From CAWBRT01 sp049519595 (lineage in GTDB: Bacteria; Acidobacteriota; Terriglobia; Terriglobales; Acidobacteriaceae): a DNA stretch of 31,280 nucleotides. The notes below the pieces were generated by a model. The model was given only the letters and a program-made list of their open reading frames with translations, was not told the origin of the DNA and searched no databases. Location: NCBI GenBank assembly GCA_049519595.1, contig JBEKQP010000018.1:1-31280 (forward strand), given 5' to 3'. Below are positions 15,903-28,970 of the stretch, piece by piece (position 1 is the stretch's first letter; every line of letters starts with the position of its first letter). A program made the translations under genes and the position numbers.

Positions 15903-16781
15903 TCAAACTCGCTCGGAAGTGACGTTGGGGGGCTTCAGCTCGGAGTGGGCTCCAAACAGGTAACGGGGATGCCGCTGGGCATTGAATTCGGCGCCGATCA
16001 GCACGACAAAAGACACCAGGTAGAGCCAGATCAACAGCGCGATCGCAGTACCTACCGATCCGTAAATCACCGTGTAATTGCTGAAATGCCTCAGGTAGGT
16101 ACCGAACAGAACCGTAGCCAGAAACCACATCACTGTTGCCAGGATCGCTCCGGGCAGCACGCGATGCCAGGGCTGAGTGCGCGGCACTCCATGGTGGTAA
16201 ACCAACGCGATTACGGCAATGCTGGTCAGGGTTGCGATAATCCACCGTAGCGCCGTGGAGATGCCCAGGATATAGGCACTAAAGTCATGCCCGGCGTGGT
16301 ACATGATCCAGCGCTCAATCTGATTGCCGAAGGCGACCAGAAAGCTGGCAAATGCCATGGGAACGCCGGCTAGAAACACCAGCAGAAAAGCCGTTAGGCG
16401 TTCTTTGACTATGGTGATCTTGCGCGGTATGCCGTAGGCTTTGTGAAAGCCGTCCATCCAGGAAATCATTACGCCCGACGCGGTCCAGAGCGTAATCACC
16501 GAAGTCGTGACAAGCATGCCGATCGGCCGGGGCTTGGCGCCTACGAAATAGGCCAGAACCACGGATCGGGTGCCCGGGGGCATGATGCGACCGATGGCGT
16601 AGGAGATCTCGCGGATGAAGGCTTCCGTGCTCTGCGAGGCCACCAGGGCGGAGGCTAGCAGAAGGGCCGCTGGAAACAACGTAAATATGGCGGAGTAAGC
16701 CGCAGCCTTCGCGACCGCAAATTGGTCGTGCTCAAAGGCTTTTACAAATGAAGTTCGCAGCAATTGGAGAAACGACAGCAT
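15903..16781 (-). CDS. YihY/BrkB-family inner membrane protein
   Basis: A 292-residue protein with six predicted membrane segments, of the YihY/virulence factor BrkB family (formerly mis-assigned as ribonuclease BN). Typical segments are AKAAAYSAIFTLFPAALLLA at residues 24-43, WTASGVMISWMDGFHKAYG, VWWFLA-like MWFLATVLFGTYL, and NYTVIYGSVGTAIALLIWLY then LVSFVVLIGAEFNA near the end. The function is not established; transport or envelope roles have been proposed for relatives. The ATG is at 16781. It is transcribed in the same direction as rpoC but lies behind the rpoC terminator, so it starts its own unit, together with pyk. Confidence 0.9.
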   Translation of the reverse strand: MLSFLQLLRTSFVKAFEHDQFAVAKAAAYSAIFTLFPAALLLASALVASQSTEAFIREISYAIGRIMPPGTRSVVLAYFVGAKPRPIGMLVTTSVITLWTASGVMISWMDGFHKAYGIPRKITIVKERLTAFLLVFLAGVPMAFASFLVAFGNQIERWIMYHAGHDFSAYILGISTALRWIIATLTSIAVIALVYHHGVPRTQPWHRVLPGAILATVMWFLATVLFGTYLRHFSNYTVIYGSVGTAIALLIWLYLVSFVVLIGAEFNAQRHPRYLFGAHSELKPPNVTSERV

Positions 16782-16793
16782 AGAGTCGGTACA

Positions 16794-16822
16794 AGCCTAA
16801 ACCGGCTCAGCGTTTTTGGCAA
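16794..16822 (-). promoter_or_regulatory. Candidate promoter of yihY-pyk
   Basis: Read on the minus strand, TTGCCA (16817-16822) and TAGGCT (16794-16799) are separated by 17 bp. The transcript would start about six bases before the yihY ATG at 16781, giving almost no leader. It sits after the rpoC terminator, as expected for an independent unit. Confidence 0.42.
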
Positions 16823-16894
16823 AGAGAACCCGGAATCTGCGAAGCGTAACCGGCAACCGCCTAAGCCCGGCCTCTCACAACGCCTGAATGAAGC

Positions 16895-16920
16895 AAAAAA
16901 CGGGGGACCAAAGTCCCCCG
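16895..16920 (-). terminator. Rho-independent terminator of the rpoBC cluster
   Basis: On the minus strand a perfect 8-bp stem CGGGGGAC/GTCCCCCG (16901-16908 with 16913-16920) with a 4-nt loop is followed by TTTTTT (16895-16900). It begins 22 bases after the rpoC stop. Confidence 0.93.
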
Positions 16921-16942
16921 TAGTGTACGCACACCAAATTCT

Positions 16943-19900
16943 TTACTCTGCGGCCAATTCTTCGGTCTCGTTCTCGCCTTCCTGCCGCAGCAATTCGAGG
17001 GCACGTTCCTGCTCCTCGTATTCCTTCTGGATGTCCTCCTGCACCTTCTGTGCGGCGGCCTCCAGCTCCGGAGCCAGCGAAACGTTGCGGTAGTATTCCA
17101 TGCCCGTGCCAGCCGGAATCAACCGTCCCACGATGACGTTCTCTTTCAGTCCGCGCAGGTGGTCGACCGAACCCTGAATAGCGGCCTCGGTAAGTACGCG
17201 CGTGGTCTCCTGGAACGATGCGGCGGAGATGAAGGACTCGGTCGAGAGCGATGCCTTCGTGATTCCGAGCAGCAACGGACGGCCGATTGCCGGGCGTCCG
17301 CCCTGCGCGATGGCCTTCTCGTTCTCTTCCCGGAACTTGAATTTATCGATCTGCTGTTCGAGCAGGAAAGGCGTATCGCCTACCTCCTCGACCTTCACCC
17401 AGCGCATCATCTGCCGGACGATGACCTCAATGTGCTTGTCGCTGATGGTCACACCCTGCAAGCGGTAGACCTCCTGGATTTCGTTCACCAGGTAAGCCTG
17501 CAACTCCTTCTCGCCCAGCACGGCGAGAATGTCGTGCGGGTTGAGCGGTCCGTCCATCAATTGCTCGCCCGCCCGGATGCGCTCGCCTTCCTGCACGTTG
17601 ATGTGAACGCCGCGGGGCACTGAGTATTCGCGCTCGCTGCCGTCGTCGGTCACCACGTAGACCTTGCGCTGGCCCTTGCTGACTTCGCCGAACTTAACGG
17701 TACCGTCGATTTCACTGATGACGGCCGTTTCACGCGGCTTGCGGGCTTCGAACAATTCGACCACGCGCGGCAGACCGCCCGTGATGTCCTTGGTCTTGGT
17801 GGTTTCGCGCGGGATCTTCGCCAGCACGTCGCCGGGGAAGACCTCATCGCCATCCTGAATCATGAGGTGAGAACGGGACGGCATGAGGTAGCGCTTGTTG
17901 TTCTTGCCCCCCTTAACGACAATCGCGGGCTGGCGCTTCTCGTCCGACGAATCCATCACGACCAGACGGGAAAGACCGGTCACTTCGTCCACCTCTTCGT
18001 GGAGCGTGAGGCCTTCCTGCAGGTCCTTGAAGGAAACGGTTCCGCCGATTTCGGTCATGATCGAGAAGGTGTAGGGATCCCACTCGACCATCACCTGGCC
18101 CAGTTTCACCTGACTGCCTTCCTGCACCTTGACGTGCGCACCGTAGACGACCGCGTAACGCTCTTTTTCGCGGCCCTTGTCATCGACCACGACAATGGAA
18201 CCGTTGCGATTCATCACCACCAAGTCGCCGGCCTTGGCCTTGACCGTCTGCAGGTTGATGAACCTGACGGTACCGTTGTTCTTGGCGTCCAGGCGCGACT
18301 GCTCGCTGACCCGCGAAGCCGTACCGCCGATATGGAAGGTACGCATCGTAAGCTGCGTGCCCGGTTCGCCGATGGATTGCGCCGCGATGACACCCGTGGC
18401 CTCACCCAACTCGACCAAGCGCCCCGATGCCAAGTTGCGTCCGTAGCACATCACGCAAACGCCGCGCTTCGATTCGCAGGTCAGTACCGAGCGAATCTTG
18501 ACGCGCTCGATTCCGGCCGCCTGAATCGCGCTGGCCAAATCTTCCGTGATCTCCTGGTTGATGTCGACAATGACGTTGCCTTCGTAGTCCTTGATCTTTT
18601 CGAGTGAGACGCGGCCCACGATGCGGTCGCGCAACGGCTCGATGATGTCGCCCGATTCGACGATGGACCCGACGTAGATCCCATCTACGGTTGTGCAGTC
18701 GTATTCGCTGATGATGACGTCCTGTGCCACGTCGACCAGGCGGCGAGTCAGGTAGCCGGAATCAGCGGTCTTCAGTGCCGTATCGGCCAGACCCTTGCGA
18801 GCGCCGTGCGTCGAAATGAAGTACTGCAGCACGGTGAGCCCTTCGCGGAAGTTGGCCGTAATCGGCGTCTCGATGATTTCGCCCGAAGGTTTTGCCATCA
18901 GACCGCGCATGCCGGAGAGCTGGCGGATCTGCTGCTTCGATCCGCGAGCGCCGGAATCGGCGGCGACGTAGATGGCGTTGATTTCGCCGTCCTTGTCGCG
19001 CTTCTGCATGGCGCTGAACATCTCGTCGGCGACCTTTTCGGTAACCCCCGACCAGATTTCAATCACCTTGTTGTAGCGTTCGCCATTGGTGATTGCACCA
19101 TCCAGGTACTGCTGTTGCACTCCGATGACCTGGTTTTGCGCATCGGCCACGACCGCAGCTTTGCTGGACGGGATGACCATGTCATCGATGCCGATCGACA
19201 AGCCCGAACGCGTGGCGGCGAGAAACCCGAGTTCCTTAACCTCGTCCAGCATGCGGACGGTAGTCTCCAGCCCGAAGCGCAGGTAGCAGAAATTCACCAA
19301 TTGCGCGACGCCCTTTTTCTTCATCAGGCCGTTGACGAACGGCATGCCCGGAGCGGCCTGCTGCAACCGATCGTTGAGAATGGCGCGGCCGACCGTCGTG
19401 TTGATGAACTGGCGGTTGAGCGTAACCGGTTCGGTGTGCAGGATCTCCTGATCGTCGTACGCCGTCGTCAGGTCGATCACTTCACCCGTATAGCGCAGGC
19501 GGATCGGCGTGAGCGTTTCCACTTCGCCCGCCTCGCGGGCCAGCAGCACCTCGTCCAGGTTCGAGAAGGCGCGGCCTTCGCCTTTCGCGTTCACCTTGGC
19601 CTTGGTCAGGTAGTAAATGCCAAGCACCATATCCTGCGTGGGAACGGTGATCGGCTGGCCTGACGCGGGGGAAAGGATGTTGTGCGACGCGAGCATCAGC
19701 ACGCTGGCTTCAACCTGGGCTTCCGGCGATAGCGGAATATGAACCGCCATCTGGTCGCCGTCGAAATCGGCGTTGAATGCCGTGCACACCAGCGGGTGAA
19801 TCTTGATGGCCTTGCCTTCCACCAGCACCGGTTCAAATGCCTGGATGCCCAGGCGGTGCAAGGTTGGAGCGCGGTTCAACAGCACCGGGTGGTCCTTGAT

Positions 19901-21148
19901 GACCTCTTCCAGAATGTCCCAGACGATCGGGTCCTGCTGCTCGACCATTTCCTTGGCCTGCTTGATGGTGGTGCAATGCCCGGTCTGTTCCAGCCGGTGG
20001 TAGATGAACGGCTTGAACAACTCCAGCGCCATCTTTTTCGGCAGACCGCACTGATGCAGCTTGAGTTCGGGGCCGACCACAATGACAGAGCGGCCCGAGT
20101 AATCCACGCGCTTGCCCAGCAGGTTCTGGCGGAAGCGTCCCTGTTTGCCCTTCAGAGTATCGCTCAGCGACTTCAGCGGACGGTTATTGGCACCGCGCAG
20201 CACACGGCCGCGGCGTCCGTTATCGAACAGCGCGTCCACCGCCTCCTGAAGCATGCGCTTTTCGTTGCGCACGATGACCTCGGGTGCGTGCAGGTCCATC
20301 AGCTTTTTGAGGCGGTTATTGCGGTTGATCACGCGGCGATACAGATCGTTGAGATCCGAAGTCGCGAAACGACCGCCATCGAGCGGAACCAGCGGACGCA
20401 ACTCCGGCGGAATCACCGGAATCACATCCAGGATCATCCACTGCGGCTTGTTGCCCGACTTGCGGAAGGCCTCGACCACTTTGAGCCGCTTGGCATACTT
20501 CAAGCGCTTCTGGAGCGAGGTCTCCTCGCGCATCTTCTGTCGCAGTTCGCCTGAAAGCGAGTCGGTCTCGATGCGTTTCAGCAGTTCCTTGATTGCCTCG
20601 GCGCCCATTAATGCCTTGAAGCCCGAAGGACGATATTGTTGGTCAAGTTCGCGGAACTTCTGCTCTTCCTTGATAATGTCGCGCTCTTTGACGGGAGCTT
20701 CGCCCGGCTCGATCACGACGTAAGCCTCGAAATACAGCACTGATTCCAAGTCGCGCAGAGAGATGTCGAGAATGTGGCCTATGCGGCTCGGCAGCCCCTT
20801 GAAGAACCAAACGTGCGAGCACGGTGAGGCCAGTTCTATGTGGCCGAGGCGCTCGCGGCGAACCTTGGAAAGCGTGACCTCGACTCCGCACTTATCGCAG
20901 ATGACGCCGCGGTGCTTCATGCGTTTGTACTTTCCGCACAAACACTCCCAATCGGTCACCGGACCGAAAATCCGGGCGCAGAACAGACCGTCCCGCTCCG
21001 GCTTGAAGGTGCGATAGTTGATCGTCTCCGGCTTGGTCACTTCGCCGTGCGACCAGCTCCGAATCTTTTCGGGTGAGGCCAGGCAGATCCGGATGGCGTC
21101 GAAATCCGCAATGTTCGTTTCACGGTCAAATGGGCTTGAGCGGTACAA
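16943..21148 (-). CDS. rpoC: DNA-directed RNA polymerase subunit beta'
   Basis: A 1,401-residue catalytic subunit. The catalytic magnesium motif NADFDGDQMAVH has its NADFDGD core at residues 459-465. The N-terminal zinc-binding domain has C69, C71, C84 and C87 (DWECLCGKYKRMKHRGVICD then KCG), and the second zinc site is in LTCESKRGVCVMCYGR. The trigger-loop region GEPGTQLTMRTFHIGGTASR is followed by a long insertion (NGTVRFINLQTV through PSRSHLMIQDGDEV) before TKDITGGLPRV, which corresponds to the SI3 insertion of E. coli. The tail is acidic (ENETEELAAE). The start codon is TTG at 21148, supported by AAGGAGG four bases upstream; no ATG or GTG is available in frame further upstream. It follows rpoB after 170 bp and ends the operon. 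Confidence 0.98.
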   Translation of the reverse strand: MYRSSPFDRETNIADFDAIRICLASPEKIRSWSHGEVTKPETINYRTFKPERDGLFCARIFGPVTDWECLCGKYKRMKHRGVICDKCGVEVTLSKVRRERLGHIELASPCSHVWFFKGLPSRIGHILDISLRDLESVLYFEAYVVIEPGEAPVKERDIIKEEQKFRELDQQYRPSGFKALMGAEAIKELLKRIETDSLSGELRQKMREETSLQKRLKYAKRLKVVEAFRKSGNKPQWMILDVIPVIPPELRPLVPLDGGRFATSDLNDLYRRVINRNNRLKKLMDLHAPEVIVRNEKRMLQEAVDALFDNGRRGRVLRGANNRPLKSLSDTLKGKQGRFRQNLLGKRVDYSGRSVIVVGPELKLHQCGLPKKMALELFKPFIYHRLEQTGHCTTIKQAKEMVEQQDPIVWDILEEVIKDHPVLLNRAPTLHRLGIQAFEPVLVEGKAIKIHPLVCTAFNADFDGDQMAVHIPLSPEAQVEASVLMLASHNILSPASGQPITVPTQDMVLGIYYLTKAKVNAKGEGRAFSNLDEVLLAREAGEVETLTPIRLRYTGEVIDLTTAYDDQEILHTEPVTLNRQFINTTVGRAILNDRLQQAAPGMPFVNGLMKKKGVAQLVNFCYLRFGLETTVRMLDEVKELGFLAATRSGLSIGIDDMVIPSSKAAVVADAQNQVIGVQQQYLDGAITNGERYNKVIEIWSGVTEKVADEMFSAMQKRDKDGEINAIYVAADSGARGSKQQIRQLSGMRGLMAKPSGEIIETPITANFREGLTVLQYFISTHGARKGLADTALKTADSGYLTRRLVDVAQDVIISEYDCTTVDGIYVGSIVESGDIIEPLRDRIVGRVSLEKIKDYEGNVIVDINQEITEDLASAIQAAGIERVKIRSVLTCESKRGVCVMCYGRNLASGRLVELGEATGVIAAQSIGEPGTQLTMRTFHIGGTASRVSEQSRLDAKNNGTVRFINLQTVKAKAGDLVVMNRNGSIVVVDDKGREKERYAVVYGAHVKVQEGSQVKLGQVMVEWDPYTFSIMTEIGGTVSFKDLQEGLTLHEEVDEVTGLSRLVVMDSSDEKRQPAIVVKGGKNNKRYLMPSRSHLMIQDGDEVFPGDVLAKIPRETTKTKDITGGLPRVVELFEARKPRETAVISEIDGTVKFGEVSKGQRKVYVVTDDGSEREYSVPRGVHINVQEGERIRAGEQLMDGPLNPHDILAVLGEKELQAYLVNEIQEVYRLQGVTISDKHIEVIVRQMMRWVKVEEVGDTPFLLEQQIDKFKFREENEKAIAQGGRPAIGRPLLLGITKASLSTESFISAASFQETTRVLTEAAIQGSVDHLRGLKENVIVGRLIPAGTGMEYYRNVSLAPELEAAAQKVQEDIQKEYEEQERALELLRQEGENETEELAAE

Positions 21149-21152
21149 AGTG

Positions 21153-21159
21153 CCTCCTT
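21153..21159 (-). promoter_or_regulatory. Strong ribosome binding site (AAGGAGG) deciding the rpoC TTG start
   Basis: The full Shine-Dalgarno consensus lies four bases before TTG at 21146-21148. It is the only start signal in the region and fixes a rare start codon for an essential gene. Confidence 0.8.
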
Positions 21160-21267
21160 CCTGAACGCTTGTGCGTCCAGGCGTCGCGGCCTCTCGCGGC
21201 CGCCCGCGGCTCCCGGAATTTGTCAGTCACGGCTGCTGGTGCTAATCACCGGTCTGACTTGATCTCG

Positions 21268-21299
21268 ATCCGCCATGGTGCGGGAGCTCCCTGGCGGAT
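21268..21299 (-). promoter_or_regulatory. Hairpin in the rpoB-rpoC spacer
   Basis: Perfect 8-bp arms ATCCGCCA (21268-21275) and TGGCGGAT (21292-21299) enclose a 16-nt loop that contains the palindrome GGGAGCTCCC. It starts about 20 bases after the rpoB stop and has no T-run, so it is more likely an RNA stability or processing site than a terminator. Confidence 0.45.
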
Positions 21300-21318
21300 T
21301 CGCAACTTCGCGCGGCGG

Positions 21319-25794
<4,476 letters not shown>

Positions 25795-26675
25795 TTAATG
25801 CTCCTAGGAATTTCCCGCGGAACGCGCACGCGAGAACCACCGCGCGAATAATTCGCGCAACGACAGCCATCACCCGGAATGCCCGGTTTGCCGGGCACCA
25901 AGTACAGCCGCCAATCCATTTGCAATGGAATCTCCCGCGACAGCCGGTGGAAGCTGTCTATTCGAGATCCCTCCGGGAGTACCATGACCCCGGATAAGAC
26001 TTGGAACCGCCGAGGAATTGCAGTAAAACTTCAGGTTCACCTCGCGGGAAGCAACGCCCGCCCAGGCACACCATGCGGGAAGATCGTATAGCTGTTCTTT
26101 GCAAACAGCGATACGCGCCCAAGGGCGCGAATCTCTCCCTGGGCGCCTTCCGAGGCGTCTTGTGCTCTTGCGGCCCGAATGTTCGGGCGTTCCGGTACTC
26201 GTCACTTGCACCGGAAACGAAATATTCTATTCCCCGCGCCAGTTAATTGAAGGCCTGTCTCCTGGCCAGCCTCGTCCCACCGCAGATATCGGCCGCCAGT
26301 GCCAATCCAACGCTTTGCACACCGTTTACGACTCAGCCCAGCTCCCGCCCAGCACTCGGGCTCCGCGGAGGCCGTCGCAGTCAGCTACTCATTCCGGGAA
26401 TGCCGCAGCCCTAAGCAACTAGATGACCGCTTTTCTTCCACGGCTTCAAAAACTTATGCAACAACACAGGATGGGCTTATATAACTAAGCCCTCCCGTGA
26501 ACTGTACTTTATTGTACGTGTGGTTCACGTACCTACCTCGAACGTGCTAACCCCAAAACCTGTGGATGCCTTGCACATACACACCCATCAACCCCATCAC
26601 CTAGCTTAACGCAACCCGCACCAAAGCGTGTTATTTGTTTTGGGTCGCATTTCGCCTCGGGCAACCGGGCCGTTC
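25795..26675 (-). other. Long hairpin-rich spacer and leader between rplL and rpoB
   Basis: This 881-bp stretch contains no credible gene; its open frames have no family resemblance or ribosome binding site. It carries perfect inverted repeats at 25842-25858 (GCGCGAAT/ATTCGCGC), 25881-25896 (GCCCGG-TTTG-CCGGGC), 26115-26128 (GCGCCC/GGGCGC), 26173-26188 (GCCCGAA/TTCGGGC) and 26473-26492 (GGGCTTA/TAAGCCC). A weak promoter candidate on the minus strand has TAGAAT at 26224-26229 with TTCAAT 16 bp upstream. An internal rpoB promoter or a processed leader would explain the length. Confidence 0.5.
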
Positions 26676-27056
26676 CTACTTAACTTCGACTGTGGCTCCC
26701 GCGTCGGTGAATTTCTTCCTGATCGTCTCGGCTTCTTCCTTCGAGACGCCTTCCTTCACCGGCTTGGGTGCGCCGTCAACCAAGTCCTTGGCTTCTTTCA
26801 GGCCCAAGCTGGTTACTTCGCGTACGGCTTTGATAACATTGATCTTATTCGCTCCAGTGGCCACAAGGACGACGGTGAATTCCGTCTTTTCTTCGACCGG
26901 AGCCGCCGCCGCCGCACCCGCTCCTGCGGCCACTGCAACCGGCGCCGCTGCCGCCGCCGAGACCCCGAGACGCTCTTCTAACTTCTTCACCAACCCCGCC
27001 GCTTCAAGCAGCGACAATCCGACAATCTGTTCTTCCAACTGCTGCAAATCTGCCAT
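26676..27056 (-). CDS. rplL: 50S ribosomal protein L7/L12
   Basis: A 126-residue stalk protein that binds translation factors and is present in several copies per ribosome. The N-terminal dimerisation domain (LQQLEEQIVGLSLLEAAGLV, residues 4-23) is followed by an Ala/Pro/Val-rich hinge (about 34-54). The C-terminal factor-binding domain carries KTEFTVVL, NKINVIKAVREVTSLGLKEA and KDLVDGAPKPVKEGVSKEEA. The length and composition are normal. The start is ATG 27056, with GGAG seven bases upstream. Unlike in most bacteria, it is separated from rplJ by 405 bp that include a terminator-like hairpin, so it may be transcribed partly from its own promoter. Confidence 0.98.
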   Translation of the reverse strand: MADLQQLEEQIVGLSLLEAAGLVKKLEERLGVSAAAAAPVAVAAGAGAAAAAPVEEKTEFTVVLVATGANKINVIKAVREVTSLGLKEAKDLVDGAPKPVKEGVSKEEAETIRKKFTDAGATVEVK

Positions 27057-27461
27057 TTCGATTCTCCAATCCTGATCGTTATTTTCCCTGTGTTGGTTTC
27101 GTTATCTCCGCTTGCGGAAGAGCCTGAGATCTACGGACGGCCGCAACGCAATCACTGCGTGACTTAGGCCCGCTCCAACCACCCGGACGGCTATCGCCGA
27201 ACCGGGGTGGACATCTCGCCGCCGCGCCAGACACGCGACGAACTCAACACGCCCAAACGGGGCACCCGCCAGATATCAACTTCCTATCCCGCGGAGCCGA
27301 AACGGATAACAAAAACTCTTGGAACGGCGTCCACCGTTCCGAACCTCAGACCAATAGCCTGCCAATCCTAAGCACTTCGGCCGACCACTGTCCCGAACTC
27401 TTCAACCTAACGGTCTCAAACGCCAACCGCCGGGTTCCCTGTCGTTAGGCAGGTGGCCGAC
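27057..27461 (-). other. Long spacer between rplJ and rplL (405 bp)
   Basis: No gene is credible here. On the minus strand a terminator-like hairpin (27311-27340) lies in its first third. The rest has further weak inverted repeats, ending with the rplL ribosome binding site GGAG. I see no strong promoter, but one would be expected if the hairpin terminates transcription. Confidence 0.5.
27311..27340 (-). terminator. Terminator-like hairpin between rplJ and rplL (possible attenuator)
   Basis: On the minus strand a perfect 7-bp stem GGAACGG/CCGTTCC (27334-27340 with 27321-27327) with a 6-nt loop is followed after five bases by TTTTT (27311-27315). The gap before the T-run weakens it as a full terminator; partial read-through is likely because rpoBC lie downstream. 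Confidence 0.5.
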
Positions 27462-28007
27462 CTAAGCCGTCGGCTCGCCGTCCTGGAATTTCTTCTGCTC
27501 CACGCCCTGGTTGAGAACCACGGCGAGGTTGCGTCCCACCGCGTTGATCGCTGTCGCCAGTCGTGTTGCCGGAGCGTTGATCAGGAAGAGCAACTTCGAG
27601 TAGAGCTCTTCCTTCGATGGCATGCTGGCCAGCGCCTCGATGTCCTTCGCCGAAATGGCGAGGCCCTCGACCACTCCGGCCTTGAACTTCAGCTCCGGAT
27701 TGTCTTTCGCATACTTGGTAAGCGCCTTGGCCAGAGCGATCGGATCACCGCCCGTGTACGCGATTGAGGTGCGGCCCACCAGACTCTTGGCGACACTCTC
27801 AAAAGCCGTGCCCTTCGCTGCACGCTCGACTAGCGTGTTCTTGACGACGCGGTACTTTGCACCGGTACCACGAATTGCCCGGCGCAACTCATCGTCATTG
27901 GCAACCGTCAGCTTGCCGAACTCGGCCACAAAGCCATTCTTGATGCTCTTCAATTCGCCGGCGAGCTGTTCTACCTGTTCGATCTTTTTTGCTTTCGTGA
28001 CGGCCAT
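27462..28007 (-). CDS. rplJ: 50S ribosomal protein L10
   Basis: A 181-residue protein that anchors L12 dimers to the ribosome stalk base. It shows the L10 pattern: KIEQVEQLAGELKSIKNGFV, then RGTGAKYRVVKNTLVERAA near residues 46-64, LVGRTSIAYTGGDPIALAKA, and a C-terminal helix region (LYSKLLFLINAPATRLATAI) where L12 binds. The frame is open upstream to 28118, but the ATG at 28007 (MAVTKAKKIEQ) matches the family and has AAGGA eight bases upstream. A hairpin in the 123-bp rplA-rplJ spacer may be the site of the usual L10 autoregulation. Confidence 0.97.
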   Translation of the reverse strand: MAVTKAKKIEQVEQLAGELKSIKNGFVAEFGKLTVANDDELRRAIRGTGAKYRVVKNTLVERAAKGTAFESVAKSLVGRTSIAYTGGDPIALAKALTKYAKDNPELKFKAGVVEGLAISAKDIEALASMPSKEELYSKLLFLINAPATRLATAINAVGRNLAVVLNQGVEQKKFQDGEPTA

Positions 28008-28086
28008 TGCTGATTCCTTCGAGATCCCGTGCAAACGCCTTTGTCTGTCGGGTTGTTGGTCGATCTTCTTTCGAATCCCGTCAGCC

Positions 28087-28116
28087 GTGCTTGGGCTCAG
28101 ACGCCGCGCCAAGCAC
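28087..28116 (-). promoter_or_regulatory. Hairpin in the rplJ leader (candidate L10-binding region)
   Basis: Perfect 8-bp arms GTGCTTGG (28087-28094) and CCAAGCAC (28109-28116) with a 14-nt loop lie between the rplA stop and the rplJ start. In many bacteria L10 with L12 binds the rplJ leader to repress translation; whether this hairpin is that site is an inference from position. Confidence 0.35.
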
Positions 28117-28130
28117 ATGCCAACGCAAGT

Positions 28131-28841
28131 CTATGCTTTCGCCGCAGCCTCAACCGGGGCCGTATCGATAGACACGCCCGGGCCCATGGTCGAACTCAGG
28201 GTGCAGCCCTTGATGTACTTGCCTTTGGCAACCGATGGCTTGGCCTTGACCACCGCGGTAACAACCGTGGTCGCGTTTTCGACCAGCTTCTTGGCGTCAA
28301 ACGAGATTTTGCCCACCGGCACATGCACCAGCGCCGTCTTGTCCGTGCGGAACTCGACCTTGCCGGCCTTCACCTCTTGCACGGCCTTGGCCACATCGAA
28401 TGTAACGGTTCCGGTCTTGGGATTCGGCATCAGGCCGCGCGGGCCGAGCACCTTACCCAGGCGTCCGACGGACTTCATCATGTCAGGCGTGGCGATCACG
28501 GCGTCGAAATCGGTCCAGCTTTCCTTCTGGATCTTCTCCACCATGTCTTCGCCGCCGACAATGTCGGCCCCAGCGGCTTCGGCTTCCCGTACTTTCTCGC
28601 CGCTGGCAATCACCAATACCTTCTTTGACTTGCCGAGTCCGTGCGGCAGCACAACCGTGCCACGCACCATTTGATCGGCGTGTTTCGGATCGACGCCCAG
28701 CCTTAGCGTGAGATCCACGGTCTCGTCGAACTTGGCGAACTTTACCTTCTGCAGCAGCAAAACCGCGTCGTCGAACGAGTAAGGGCGCTCTTCCACAGCG
28801 GCGCGCGCCTTGTCGATATTCTTTCCAACCTTACGTCCCAC
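28131..28841 (-). CDS. rplA: 50S ribosomal protein L1
   Basis: A 236-residue protein of the L1 stalk, which binds 23S rRNA and moves deacylated tRNA out of the E site. The signature region is VGRLGKVLGPRGLMPNPKTG, with IVGGEDMVEKI upstream and KGKYIKGCTLSSTMGPGVSI near the C-terminus. The length is normal. The start is a GTG at 28841, supported by AGGAG six bases upstream and by the family N-terminus MGRKVGKNIDKARAAV. It follows rplK after 129 bp; in E. coli L1 represses the rplKA mRNA. Confidence 0.98.
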   Translation of the reverse strand: MGRKVGKNIDKARAAVEERPYSFDDAVLLLQKVKFAKFDETVDLTLRLGVDPKHADQMVRGTVVLPHGLGKSKKVLVIASGEKVREAEAAGADIVGGEDMVEKIQKESWTDFDAVIATPDMMKSVGRLGKVLGPRGLMPNPKTGTVTFDVAKAVQEVKAGKVEFRTDKTALVHVPVGKISFDAKKLVENATTVVTAVVKAKPSVAKGKYIKGCTLSSTMGPGVSIDTAPVEAAAKA

Positions 28842-28927
28842 TTTTCACTCCTAGTCTCCCACCGCGCACGCTTGCTTGTTCCCAACAATCACTCGCTTGG
28901 GTGCAGCGTGAGCCGTGGTGTTGTCGA

Positions 28928-28947
28928 CTTGCGGACCATGCCGCAAG
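28928..28947 (-). promoter_or_regulatory. Hairpin between rplK and rplA
   Basis: Perfect 7-bp arms CTTGCGG/CCGCAAG (28928-28934 and 28941-28947) enclose a 6-nt loop. There is no T-run. It may be an mRNA processing or protein-binding site; the role is unknown. Confidence 0.3.
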
Positions 28948-28970
28948 AAGTCTTCTCCGCCTCCGACCTG

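Noticed and set aside
25870..26422. Short frames on both strands in the rplL-rpoB spacer.
   Set aside because: No start signals or family resemblance; the region is better explained by hairpin-rich non-coding leader.
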